Assembly: GCF_006346315.1 (NCBI RefSeq)
Contig: NZ_VDMR01000009.1
Location: forward strand, 186,001-250,000
From: Nocardioides litoris
Lineage (GTDB): Bacteria > Actinomycetota > Actinomycetes > Propionibacteriales > Nocardioidaceae
Length of the DNA stretch: 64,000 nt
Direction: 5' to 3'
This document shows, piece by piece, positions 34,540-42,136 of the stretch. The notes under the pieces are model-generated. The model was given only the letters and a program-made list of their open reading frames with translations. It did not search any database and was not told the origin of the DNA. The position numbers were made by a program, and so were the translations under genes. The first letter of the stretch is position 1; every line of letters starts with the position of its first letter.

Positions 34540-35301
34540 TCAGTCGGCGGCGGTGCGCAGCATCGGGGGCTGGACGGCGGTGGTCTCGCCACGTCGGTAG
34601 AGCAGCGCCGGCCTCCCGGCGCCACCGGTCGCCCCGGTCGCCCCGGTCCCACCCGTCCCACCCGTGCCGCCCCCGCCCGACCCGCCCTCGACGGGGACGA
34701 CGAAGCCGTGCGTGCCGAGGACCTTGCGGCGGAAGTTGCCCAGGTCGGGCGCGACGCCCCACACGGCGGCGTACACCCGGCGGAGCTCGGGCAGGGTGAA
34801 CGGCTCGGAGACGAAGTCGAGGGCGAGCGTCGTGTACTCCAGCTTGGCCCGCACCCGCTCGCGGGCGTCGCGGAGGATCGCCTCGTGGTCGAAGGCCAGC
34901 GCCGGGCCGTCGACCCCCTCGCCGAGCACGTCGTCGACGGCCCACCAGCGCGCCTCGGCCGCGTCGGACCCCGCCGAGGGCTCGGGCAGGTCGGGCGCGA
35001 GGGCGACGTGGGCGACCGAGACGACCCGCATCCGGGGGTCGCGGTCGGGGGCGGAGTAGGTGCGCAGCTGCTCCAGGTGGCCCTCGAAGCGCTCGACGCC
35101 GGTCTCCTCGAGCAGCTCGCGCCAGGCCGCCGTCTCGGCGTCCTCCTGCGGCTCGACGAACCCGCCGGGCAGCGCCCACGACCCGGCGAAGGGATCGGCG
35201 CCGCGCTCGACGAGGAGCACCGAGAGCGCCCCGTCGCGGATGGTGAAGACGGCCAGGTCGACGGTGACCGCGAACGGCGGGTGCTCGGTCGTGTACGTCA
35301 T
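34540..35301 (-). CDS. nrtR: NrtR-type Nudix/winged-helix regulator of NAD metabolism
   Basis: 253 aa. The N-terminal Nudix domain has a complete box G-F-V-E-P-Q-E-x7-R-E-L-L-E-E-T-G. The C-terminal winged helix has the NrtR signature F-T-L-P-E-L-R-R-V-Y and N-F-R-R-K-V-L-G-T-H-G-F-V. NrtR represses NAD salvage or synthesis genes and is released by ADP-ribose. It ends in a Gly/Thr/Ala-rich segment built on 9-bp DNA repeats (about 34620-34690) and a short tail. It overlaps pncA by 4 nt (ATGA) in a pncB-pncA-nrtR operon, so autoregulation through the pncB operator is likely. The intact Nudix box leaves a possible hydrolase role open. Confidence 0.85.
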   Translation of the reverse strand: MTYTTEHPPFAVTVDLAVFTIRDGALSVLLVERGADPFAGSWALPGGFVEPQEDAETAAWRELLEETGVERFEGHLEQLRTYSAPDRDPRMRVVSVAHVALAPDLPEPSAGSDAAEARWWAVDDVLGEGVDGPALAFDHEAILRDARERVRAKLEYTTLALDFVSEPFTLPELRRVYAAVWGVAPDLGNFRRKVLGTHGFVVPVEGGSGGGGTGGTGGTGATGATGGAGRPALLYRRGETTAVQPPMLRTAAD

Positions 35302-35900
35302 ACGAGCACCCCCGCCTCGGCCATCTCGGTCACGGCGGCGGCCGAGGAGGCGGGTGCGACGCCGGCGTGCAGGCCGTCGAGCAGCCGCACCTCGAACCCG
35401 GCCCGGCGGGCGTCGAGCACGGTGGCGCGCACGCAGTAGTCGGTGGCGATGCCGGTGACGTCGAGCTCGGTGACGCCGAGGTCGTCGAGCAGCGCCTGCA
35501 GGGTCGAGCCGTCGTCGGTCACCCCCTCGAACGCGCTGTACGCCGCCACGCCCATGCCCTTGCGCACGTGGTGGGTGACGCGGCTGGTGTCGAGCTCGGG
35601 TGCGTAGTCGCTGCCGCCGGTCGTGGAGACGCAGTGCACCGGCCAGGTGCGCACGAAGTCGGGGTCGGTGCCGGGCTCGGCGAAGTGGCCGTCGTTGGTG
35701 CCGTGGGCGTCGTGCCAGTCGCGGGAGGCCACGACGGCGACGTACTCGGCGGCGTGGGCGGCGAGGTGCTCGCTGATGCGGGTCGCGACGTCGCGGCCGC
35801 CGGTGACGGCGAGCGAGCCGCCCTCGACGAAGTCGTTCTGGACGTCGACGACCACAAGGGCCTTCCGGCTGCCCTGGGGATCGGTGGGGCTGGTGCTCAT
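35298..35900 (-). CDS. pncA: nicotinamidase (isochorismatase-like hydrolase)
   Basis: 200 aa. Converts nicotinamide to nicotinate. Visible: A-L-V-V-V-D-V-Q-N-D-F with the catalytic Asp, S-R-D-W-H-D-A-H-G-T-N with metal-binding Asp/His residues, W-P-V-H-C, R-K-G-M with the catalytic Lys, and V-T-G-I-A-T-D-Y-C-V-R-A-T-V with the nucleophilic Cys. It overlaps pncB upstream and nrtR downstream by ATGA junctions. Its product is the substrate of PncB. Confidence 0.95.
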   Translation of the reverse strand: MSTSPTDPQGSRKALVVVDVQNDFVEGGSLAVTGGRDVATRISEHLAAHAAEYVAVVASRDWHDAHGTNDGHFAEPGTDPDFVRTWPVHCVSTTGGSDYAPELDTSRVTHHVRKGMGVAAYSAFEGVTDDGSTLQALLDDLGVTELDVTGIATDYCVRATVLDARRAGFEVRLLDGLHAGVAPASSAAAVTEMAEAGVLV

Positions 35901-37228
35901 CGCAGTGCTCCTTCGGGGGTGGGGACGGTCGTGGTCGCCGGCGAGGCCACCGGCTGGGCCTTGAGGTGGGCGCCGCCACCGGTGATGGCGAGGGCCTCGG
36001 GCGGGAGGGTGGCGAGGGCGGCGGCACAGTGGTCGCGGACCGAGTCGAGCGTGGGGGAGTGCACGGTCTCGCCGCTGCGGACGAGCGGCACCTGCAGCGC
36101 GGTCGCGCCGTCGGGGACCGTGCCGTCGGTGGTGAACTCCTCGGCGACGACCAGGCCGTCGGCGTACGTGCGCCAGGCGGTCTTGCGCCCGCCGACCGAG
36201 ACCTTGTCGTGGGACTTCTTGGCCACCGGCCGCAGGGTGCCGCCGGGCTCGTCGGCGACCGCGACCAGCTTGTAGACCATCTGGGCGGTGGGGTGGCCGG
36301 AGCCGGTGGCGACGCGGGTGCCGACGCCGTAGCCGTCGATCGGGGCGGCGGCGAGCGCGGCGATGACGTACTCGTCCAGGTCGCTGGTGGCCACGACGCG
36401 GGTGCGGGTGGCCCCGAGCGAGTCGAGCAGCGCCCGGGCGGCCACGGCCTCCTCGGCCAGGTCGCCGGAGTCGATGCGGACCGCGCCGAGCTCGGGGCCG
36501 GCCACCTCGACGGCGTTGCGGATGCCCTGCGGCGTGTCGTAGGTGTCGACGAGCAGCGTGGTGCCGGGACCCTGGGCCTCGACCTGGCTGCGGAACGCCT
36601 CGACCTCGCTGCGATGGGCCAGGGTGAAGGCGTGGGCGGCGGTGCCGACGGTCGGCACGCCGTGGCGGCGTCCGGCGGCGAGGTTGCTGGTGGAGGCGAA
36701 CCCGGCGACGTACGCCGCGCGGGCCACCGCGACCGCGGCCTCCTCGTGGGTGCGGCGGCTGCCCATCTCGATCATCGGGCGCCCGCCGGCGACGCTGGTC
36801 ATGCGGGCGGCCGCGGAGGTGATGGCGCTGTCGTGGTTGAGCACGCTCAGCACGAGCGTCTCGAGCACGACGCCCTCGCCGAGGGTGCCGCGGACGGTGA
36901 GGACCGGGCTGCCCGGGAAGTAGAGCTCGCCCTCGCGATAGCCGTCGATCTCGCCGCGGAACCGGAAGTCGCACAGGTAGTCGGCGGTGGCGTCGGCGAC
37001 GACGCCCTCGGCGCGCAGCCACTCCACCTCGTCGGCGTCGAACCGGAACCGCTCGATCATCGGCAGCAGCCGGCCGAGGCCCCCGAGGACGCCGTAGCGC
37101 CGCCCCTCGGGCAGGCGCCGGGCGAAGGCCTCGAACACCGCGGGGTGGTCGACGCTGCCGTCGCTGACGAACGAGTCGAGCATCGTGAGCTCGTAGCGGT
37201 CGGTCAGCAGGCCGGTCGTGGTCGTCAT
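35897..37228 (-). CDS. pncB: nicotinate phosphoribosyltransferase
   Basis: 443 aa. Couples nicotinate, PRPP and ATP to nicotinate mononucleotide. Landmarks are L-L-T-D-R-Y-E-L-T-M-L at the start, E-M-G-S-R-R-T-H, F-A-S-T-S-N-L-A-A-G-R-R-H-G-V-P-T-V-G-T-A-A-H containing the phosphorylated-His region, L-L-V-D-T-Y-D-T, R-I-D-S-G-D-L and D-G-Y-G-V-G-T. ATG at 37228 is used because AGGAGG lies 5 nt before it; an in-frame GTG 24 nt upstream lies within the operator. First gene of the salvage operon. Confidence 0.95.
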   Translation of the reverse strand: MTTTTGLLTDRYELTMLDSFVSDGSVDHPAVFEAFARRLPEGRRYGVLGGLGRLLPMIERFRFDADEVEWLRAEGVVADATADYLCDFRFRGEIDGYREGELYFPGSPVLTVRGTLGEGVVLETLVLSVLNHDSAITSAAARMTSVAGGRPMIEMGSRRTHEEAAVAVARAAYVAGFASTSNLAAGRRHGVPTVGTAAHAFTLAHRSEVEAFRSQVEAQGPGTTLLVDTYDTPQGIRNAVEVAGPELGAVRIDSGDLAEEAVAARALLDSLGATRTRVVATSDLDEYVIAALAAAPIDGYGVGTRVATGSGHPTAQMVYKLVAVADEPGGTLRPVAKKSHDKVSVGGRKTAWRTYADGLVVAEEFTTDGTVPDGATALQVPLVRSGETVHSPTLDSVRDHCAAALATLPPEALAITGGGAHLKAQPVASPATTTVPTPEGALR

Positions 37229-37245
37229 GTGGCCCTCCTGGTTTG

Positions 37246-37265
37246 TAGTCACGTTGACTATAACA
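37246..37265 (-). promoter_or_regulatory. promoter and NrtR-type operator of the pncB-pncA-nrtR operon
   Basis: TAGTCA-CGT-TGACTA at 37246-37260 is a perfect 6-bp dyad. On the minus strand it overlaps TATAGT, a good -10, so a bound repressor would block RNA polymerase. The regulator encoded in the operon (NrtR) is the obvious candidate. A short leader with AGGAGG precedes the pncB ATG. Confidence 0.75.
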
Positions 37266-37283
37266 CCTCTGCCCCGTCGGTCC

Positions 37284-37289
37284 TAGGCT
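37284..37289 (+). promoter_or_regulatory. leaderless -10 box of the DNA methyltransferase gene
   Basis: TAGGCT, 8 nt before the GTG at 37298. Confidence 0.5.
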
Positions 37290-37297
37290 CACACCTC

Positions 37298-38983
37298 GTG
37301 GATCGAGCGGCCCGCGACGAGCGCCTGCGGGACGCGGTCGTCGCCGCCGGCTGGGACGCCGTGCTGGCCACCGTCGCCGGTGCCCACGGACTCACCGTCC
37401 CACCGTCCGGCGCGGTCGAGGACCCCGCGCTCGACCCGTGGCGCGACCCGGCCGCGGCGGCGCGCCTCGGGACGGTGCACGAGGCGCTGCTGGGGGAGTC
37501 GGTCGACCGGGTCGGGCGCGGCTCCTTCTACACCCCGCCCGACCTCGTCGACCGGTTGCTCGACCACGCCCTCGACGGCCTGCCGCCCGGCGGCACGCTG
37601 CTCGACCCCACCTGCGGCACCGGGAACGTGCTCGTCGCGGCGCTGCGCCGGCTCGGCCCCGACGCCGTCGACCGGGTGCACGGCACCGACCTCGACCCGG
37701 TCGCCGTCGCCATCACCCGGCTGCTGCTCCGCCTCGAGGCGCCCGGGGTCGACCCGGCCGTGCTCGAGCGGACGGTGCGGGTCGCCGACGGCCTCGGTGC
37801 CCACCCCGCGGCGCCGTACGACGCCGTCGTGGGCAACCCGCCGTTCGGCGGTCGGCTGCGCCCGCGGGGTCGCGTGGCGCCGGGGGACGCGGTGGCGGAG
37901 CGGTCGCCGGCGGCGTACACGGACCCGAGCGCGGTGTTCCTGGCCCGGGCCCTGGAGCTGGTGCGGCCGGGGGGCGTGGTGGCGCTGGTGCAGCCGGTCT
38001 CCGTGCTCGCCGCGCGCGACGCGGGCCCGGTGCGGGCGGCGGTGCGCGCAGCGGGGGCGGTGACCGACTTCTGGTCCTCGGCGCGGCCGGTGTTCGCCGG
38101 GACGCCCGTGCTGACCTGCGTGCCCGTGGTGCGCGTCGGGGCCGTGCAGGGTCCGGTCCGGGTGGCGGGTCGCGAGGTCGCGCTGCCCGAGGGCGAGTGG
38201 GGTCCGCTGCACGCGCCGGCGCTCGGCGTGCCCGTCGTCGCGCCGCGCACCGTCGGGGTGCTGGGTGACCTCGCGACGTGTGCCGCCGACTTCCGCGACC
38301 AGTACTACGGCCTGGTCCCGCACGTGCACGACGGGGGAGCCGGGGCGCCGCTGGTCACGGCCGGGCTCGTCGACCCCGCCCGCAACCGCTGGGGCGAGGA
38401 GCCGACCCGCTTCGCCAAGCGCGACTGGCGCCGACCGACCGTCGACCTCGACTCCCTCGCCGCCGACCCCCGGCTCGCGGCCTGGGCCCGCGCGCGGCTG
38501 GTGCCCAAGGTCCTCGTCGCCCCGCAGGGCCGGGTCGTCGAGGCAGTCGTGGACGTCGACGGCCGGTGGCTGCCCTCGGTGCCGGTCGTGACCGTCGCCG
38601 CCGACCCCGACCGGCTCTGGCACGTCCTGGCCGTGCTGCTCGCCCCGCCCGTCGTCGCCGGCGCCGCCGCGCGGTACGCCGGCGCCGGGCTGTCGGCCGC
38701 GGCGGTCAAGCTCAGCGCCCGCCAGGTCGCCGCACTCCCGCTGCCCGCCGGCCGGGCCGCCTGGGACGCCGGCGCGGCGCTGGCCCGCGCCGCCCAGGAG
38801 GCCGACGACGCGGCCCGCCCCGACCTGCTCGCCGCCCTCGGCGAGCAGATGTGCACGGCGTACGACGACCACGCGGCCCTGGACTGGTGGGAAATGCGCG
38901 TGCGCCGACCCCGGGCGGTCACGAAGAATTCACGCCGCGACAACACACCGCTGACCGGGCCGACATGCGGACCGGGAGTCTAG
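37298..38983 (+). CDS. N6-adenine-type DNA methyltransferase
   Basis: 561 aa. The SAM-binding motif L-L-D-P-T-C-G-T-G-N-V-L-V-A sits near residue 105, preceded by G-S-F-Y-T-P-P-D-L-V-D, typical of type I/IIG M subunits. The catalytic motif is V-V-G-N-P-P-F-G-G near 180. The C-terminal half resembles a target-recognition region (F-R-D-Q-Y-Y-G-L, Q-V-A-A-L-P-L-P). No restriction subunit is adjacent: the next gene is a small HNH protein with its own promoter-like box and is of the widespread actinobacterial type. It may be a solitary or defence-linked methylase. Start GTG by the TAGGCT box. Confidence 0.85.
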   Translation: MDRAARDERLRDAVVAAGWDAVLATVAGAHGLTVPPSGAVEDPALDPWRDPAAAARLGTVHEALLGESVDRVGRGSFYTPPDLVDRLLDHALDGLPPGGTLLDPTCGTGNVLVAALRRLGPDAVDRVHGTDLDPVAVAITRLLLRLEAPGVDPAVLERTVRVADGLGAHPAAPYDAVVGNPPFGGRLRPRGRVAPGDAVAERSPAAYTDPSAVFLARALELVRPGGVVALVQPVSVLAARDAGPVRAAVRAAGAVTDFWSSARPVFAGTPVLTCVPVVRVGAVQGPVRVAGREVALPEGEWGPLHAPALGVPVVAPRTVGVLGDLATCAADFRDQYYGLVPHVHDGGAGAPLVTAGLVDPARNRWGEEPTRFAKRDWRRPTVDLDSLAADPRLAAWARARLVPKVLVAPQGRVVEAVVDVDGRWLPSVPVVTVAADPDRLWHVLAVLLAPPVVAGAAARYAGAGLSAAAVKLSARQVAALPLPAGRAAWDAGAALARAAQEADDAARPDLLAALGEQMCTAYDDHAALDWWEMRVRRPRAVTKNSRRDNTPLTGPTCGPGV

Positions 38984-38986
38984 GAT
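38981..38986 (+). promoter_or_regulatory. possible -10 box of the HNH gene
   Basis: TAGGAT overlapping the TAG stop codon of the methyltransferase; AGGAAGGGG and the ATG at 39008 follow. Confidence 0.35.
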
Positions 38987-39007
38987 CCGGACAGGAAGGG
39001 GCAGCCC

Positions 39008-39463
39008 ATGACCACGTTGACGGGAACGGTGCTGCTCTACAACGCGTCCTTCGAGCCCCTGGGCCGGGTCAGCTTCAAGCACGCGGTCAAGATGCTGGTG
39101 CGCGAGGTCGCCGTCGTCCACGAGGCCCACGGCGAGCGGATGATCGGCCCCTACCAGTGGCCGCGGGCGCTGCGGCTGGTGCGCTACGTCGCCACCAAGT
39201 GGCTCTACCGCCCCGCGGGCTACACGCGCCACGGCGTCCTCGCCCGCGACCGGCACCACTGCGCCTACTGCGGCGGTCGGGCCGACACCATCGACCACCT
39301 GCTGCCGCGCTCGCGCGGCGGCGGCTGGACGTGGGTCAACACCGTCGCCGCCTGCGGCCCGTGCAACGAGCGCAAGGGCAACCGCACGCCCGCCGAGGCC
39401 GGCATGCGGCTGCGGCTCGAGCCGTGGCACCCCACGCGGGCGCAGGTCGCGGCTTGGTCCTGA
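39008..39463 (+). CDS. HNH endonuclease
   Basis: 151 aa. The C-terminal half has a zinc-stabilised HNH/beta-beta-alpha-Me fold: C-A-Y-C-G near residue 88, I-D-H-L-L-P-R-S-R-G-G, W-x-N-x-V-A-A-C-G-P-C-N-E-R-K-G-N. The N-terminal half (L-Y-N-A-S-F-E-P-L-G-R-V-S, A-V-x-M-L-V-R-E) is shared with a widespread actinobacterial HNH family of unknown role. A clear purine-rich ribosome binding site lies before ATG 39008. Confidence 0.9.
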   Translation: MTTLTGTVLLYNASFEPLGRVSFKHAVKMLVREVAVVHEAHGERMIGPYQWPRALRLVRYVATKWLYRPAGYTRHGVLARDRHHCAYCGGRADTIDHLLPRSRGGGWTWVNTVAACGPCNERKGNRTPAEAGMRLRLEPWHPTRAQVAAWS

Positions 39464-39474
39464 GCAGCTCCGCG

Positions 39475-39595
39475 TGCTGGTGTGGGCGGCCGCGCGCGTA
39501 GTCGATCGGGTCTCCGCGTCAAGGACGCTCGCTGCGCTCGCGCCGGCTTCGCCGGCCGCCTGCGGCGGTCCTTGACCCGGAGCCTCGCCCGATCG
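39475..39595 (+). repeat. nested palindromic repeat, copy A
   Basis: Part of the 346-bp gene-free stretch 39464-39809. Outer stem AGTCGATCGGG (39500-39510) pairs perfectly with 39588-39598. An inner stem GTCAAGGAC (39518-39526) pairs perfectly with GTCCTTGAC (39568-39576). Between these are two small hairpins (CCGGC-TTC-GCCGG and CCGCC-TGC-GGCGG), giving a cloverleaf-like fold. Copy B is an inverted near-duplicate. Confidence 0.8.
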
Positions 39596-39659
39596 ACTGA
39601 CGGCGCGCTCAACGGCACGGGCTCCGCCGAGCTTGCGAGGCGTCGCCGACAGCGCGCAG

Positions 39660-39780
39660 GTCGGCGGGCCGCGAGAGGCTCGGGGTCAAGGACCGCGAAG
39701 CGGCCGGCGGGGCCGGCGCCGCAGGCGTCCTTGACGCCGAGACGCGGCCTGCCACGCGCGCGGCCACCCGACCCATCCAC
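39660..39780 (-). repeat. nested palindromic repeat, copy B (inverted relative to copy A)
   Basis: GTCAAGGAC (39685-39693) pairs with GTCCTTGAC (39727-39735). An outer stem GCGGGCCGCG (39664-39673) pairs with 39743-39752 with one G-U. Hairpins CGC-GAA-GCG, GCCGGC-GGG-GCCGGC and GCC-GCA-GGC lie inside. The reverse complement aligns with copy A along nearly its full length, sharing GGCCGCGCGCGT, GTCTC, the GTCAAGGAC arms and GAGCCTC. The spacer 39596-39659 holds GGCTCCGCCGAGC-type short palindromes. The elements sit between convergent gene ends. Confidence 0.8.
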
Positions 39781-39809
39781 CTACATCAGCCCCCCGGGAT
39801 GCAGTCGGC

Positions 39810-40310
39810 TCACGAGACGTCGTGCAGCAGCCCCACCAAGGGCGCCGGCGCAGCGTCGAGGTCGACCGCCTCGGCGAGCAGCCCGGCGTAGGTGAGCTTG
39901 TGGCCGCTGCGGGCGCCGAGCCAGCGGTGCAGGCGCTCGTGGTCGGTGCGGTCGCGCTGGGCGACCTGCTGGGCCATCCGCTCGTACGCCGTCCGCTCGT
40001 GGCGCGCGTCGACCTCGGCGAGCACGCCGGGCACGCCGACGGCGCGGATGAGCTCGTCCTCGAGGTCGGCGTCGCAGACGTACGTCGCCACGGCGCGGCC
40101 CGAGGCACGCACGACCCGGTCGACCCAGGGGGCCTCCCGGTGGTCGTGCAGCACCGCGTAGGGCCCGGTGCCGCGGGCCAGCTCGGCGCGCAGGTTGGTG
40201 ATGCCGTGCAGCACGATCGGGCGGGGGAGCCGCACGTCGAGCCGCCGGGCGAGCACCTCCAGCGCCCGGCGGTCGCTCTCGCCCTCGACGAGCACGGTCG
40301 GCGGCTCCAC
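39810..40310 (-). CDS. stand-alone TOPRIM domain protein (OLD-nuclease-like)
   Basis: 166 aa. The N-terminus T-V-L-V-E-G-E-S-D-R-R-A-L-E-V-L-A-R-R is the TOPRIM motif with its conserved Glu. A later Y-V-C-D-A-D-L-E-D-E-L supplies the D-x-D. H-G-I-T-N-L follows the first helix as in OLD-type TOPRIM domains. It lacks the ABC ATPase of full OLD nucleases, so it is a short TOPRIM nucleotidyl transferase/hydrolase homologue of unknown role. Start GTG at 40310, with CATGAT 6 nt upstream. Divergent from the ABC exporter. Confidence 0.75.
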   Translation of the reverse strand: MEPPTVLVEGESDRRALEVLARRLDVRLPRPIVLHGITNLRAELARGTGPYAVLHDHREAPWVDRVVRASGRAVATYVCDADLEDELIRAVGVPGVLAEVDARHERTAYERMAQQVAQRDRTDHERLHRWLGARSGHKLTYAGLLAEAVDLDAAPAPLVGLLHDVS

Positions 40311-40336
40311 GCGACCATCATGTCCCCGGCCGGGTC

Positions 40337-40342
40337 TAGGGT
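40337..40342 (+). promoter_or_regulatory. leaderless -10 box of the ABC exporter operon
   Basis: TAGGGT, 7 nt before the GTG at 40350. Confidence 0.5.
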
Positions 40343-40349
40343 CCCGCGG

Positions 40350-41315
40350 GTGAGTGAGTCGATGGTGCGGGCACGGGGGCTGCGCAAGTCGTTCGGGACC
40401 GAGGGCAAGGGCGAGGGCGTCTTCGAGGCGGTGCGGGGCATCGACCTCGAGGTGCGCCGGGGCGAGGCGTTCGGGTTCCTCGGACCCAACGGCGCCGGCA
40501 AGTCCTCCACGATGCGCATGGTCGCGGCCGTCTCGCCGGTGACCGCGGGCGAGCTGCGCATCCTGGGCCTCGACCCCGCGACCGACGGCGCGGCCATCCG
40601 CGCCCGCCTGGGCGTGTGCCCGCAGGAGGACACCCTCGACACCGAGCTCGACGTGCGCGACAACCTCGTCGTCTACGCCCGCTACTTCGGCATCGGCCGA
40701 GCAGCGGCCCGGGCCCGCGCCGACGAGCTGCTCGAGCTGGTCAGCCTCGCCGACAAGGCCCGCGCCAAGGTCGACGACCTCTCCGGCGGCATGAAGCGGC
40801 GCCTCACCATCGCCCGCAGCCTGGTCAACCGGCCCGACCTGCTCCTGCTCGACGAGCCGACGACCGGGCTCGACCCGCAGGCTCGCCACGTGCTGTGGGA
40901 CCAGCTGTTCCGGCTCAAGCAGCAGGGCGTCACGCTCGTCATCACCACCCACTACATGGACGAGGCCGAGCAGCTGTGCGACCGGCTCGTCGTCATGGAC
41001 AAGGGCGTCGTCGCGGCCGAGGGGTCGCCCGCCGAGCTGATCCGGCAGCACTCCTCGCGCGAGGTCGCCGAGCTGCGGTTCGGCCACGCCGGGGGCGACG
41101 GCCCCGACCCCCACGAGCTCCACGCCGAGCAGGTGGCCGACCTGGCCGACCGGGTCGAGGTGCTGCCCGACCGGCTCCTCGTCTACACCGCCGACGGCGA
41201 CGCGGTCGTCGAGGCCGTCCACGCCCGCGGCCTGCGGCCGGTCGCCACGCTGGTGCGCCGCAGCACCCTCGAGGACGTCTTCCTCCGCCTCACCGGCCGG
41301 ACGCTGGTCGACTGA
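40350..41315 (+). CDS. ABC transporter ATP-binding protein (DrrA/NodI type)
   Basis: 321 aa. Walker A G-P-N-G-A-G-K-S-S, Q-loop C-P-Q-E-D-T-L-D, signature L-S-G-G-M-K-R-R-L, Walker B L-L-L-L-D-E-P-T-T-G-L-D, and switch I-T-T-H-Y-M-D-E-A. The C-terminal extension ends in T-L-E-D-V-F-L-R-L-T-G-R, typical of ABC-2 drug/polysaccharide exporters. GTG 40350 is chosen by the TAGGGT box over the in-frame ATG four codons later. Its stop codon overlaps the next ATG. Confidence 0.92.
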   Translation: MSESMVRARGLRKSFGTEGKGEGVFEAVRGIDLEVRRGEAFGFLGPNGAGKSSTMRMVAAVSPVTAGELRILGLDPATDGAAIRARLGVCPQEDTLDTELDVRDNLVVYARYFGIGRAAARARADELLELVSLADKARAKVDDLSGGMKRRLTIARSLVNRPDLLLLDEPTTGLDPQARHVLWDQLFRLKQQGVTLVITTHYMDEAEQLCDRLVVMDKGVVAAEGSPAELIRQHSSREVAELRFGHAGGDGPDPHELHAEQVADLADRVEVLPDRLLVYTADGDAVVEAVHARGLRPVATLVRRSTLEDVFLRLTGRTLVD

Positions 41316-42136
41316 TGGCCACCACCGACCCGAGCCTGCAGACCGGATCCCTCACGGGCACGCTCACCGCCGTGCGCCGCCTCGCGCCCTACTTCGCCAC
41401 CGTCGCCGCCCGCACCTGGAAGGGCTCGGTCGTCTCGGCGTTCCTCTCGCCGATCTTCTACGTCCTGGCCATGGGGGTGCTGCTGGGCGGCTTCATCGAG
41501 GTCGACCCCGACCGGCTCGAGGGAGCCGGCACCTACCTGGCGTTCATCGTCCCGGGCCTCGTCGCGGGCCACGCCATGCAGACCGCCGTGGCCGACACGT
41601 CGTGGCCGGTGTTCAGCAACTTCAAGTGGAACCGCGTCTACGACTCGATGGTCGCCACCCCCATCACGGTGCGCCAGGTCGCCCTCGGTCACCTCGCCTA
41701 CGTCACCGTCCGGGTCACCCTGGTCTGCGCGGTCTTCGACCTGGTCGTCGCCCCCTTCGACGTGTACGGCGCGTGGTGGGGCCCGGTGGCCGCGCTCGGC
41801 GCCCAGGCCCTGACCGGCCTGCTCTTCGCGACCTGGATGTACGGCTTCTCCTGCCGCATCGAGACCGACGCCGCCTTCGGCGTGGTCTTCCGGCTGGTCG
41901 TCTTCCCGCTGTTCCTCTTCAGCGGCGCGTTCTTCCCGGTGGCCAACCTCGGCGCGGTGGGGGAGCGGATCGCCCAGGTCACGCCCCTGTGGCACGGGGT
42001 CAACCTGTCCCGGATGCTCAGCCTCGACCGGGTCGACGGCCCGACCGCGCTGGTCAACGTCACCGTGCTCGTCCTGCTCTCGGCCGCCGGGCTGGTGTGG
42101 GCCGTGACCGGCCTGGAGCGGCGGATGGCCCGATGA
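41315..42136 (+). CDS. ABC-2 type permease 1
   Basis: 273 aa with about six transmembrane helices and the ABC-2 pattern: F-L-S-P-I-F-Y-V-L-A-M-G, Y-L-A-F-I-V-P-G-L-V, W-x-R-x-Y-D-S-M-V-A-T-P, and L-F-L-F-S-G-A-F-F-P. The start overlaps the ATPase stop by one base (TGATG). It pairs with the following permease to form a heterodimeric exporter channel; the substrate is not predictable. Confidence 0.9.
   Translation: MATTDPSLQTGSLTGTLTAVRRLAPYFATVAARTWKGSVVSAFLSPIFYVLAMGVLLGGFIEVDPDRLEGAGTYLAFIVPGLVAGHAMQTAVADTSWPVFSNFKWNRVYDSMVATPITVRQVALGHLAYVTVRVTLVCAVFDLVVAPFDVYGAWWGPVAALGAQALTGLLFATWMYGFSCRIETDAAFGVVFRLVVFPLFLFSGAFFPVANLGAVGERIAQVTPLWHGVNLSRMLSLDRVDGPTALVNVTVLVLLSAAGLVWAVTGLERRMAR

Noticed and set aside
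37229..37252. GTG start extending pncB by 8 residues
   Set aside because: It lies within the operator and -10 region; AGGAGG points to the ATG at 37228.
39475..39780. Reading the palindromic repeats as a tRNA or a CRISPR array
   Set aside because: The cloverleaf-like folding lacks tRNA-conserved T-loop and acceptor features, and there are only two inverted copies without regular spacers.
39464..39809. Small ORFs crossing the gene-free stretch with the palindromic repeats
   Set aside because: Their translations are Arg/Ala/Pro runs produced by the repeats, and all cross structured arms; better explained as non-coding repeats.
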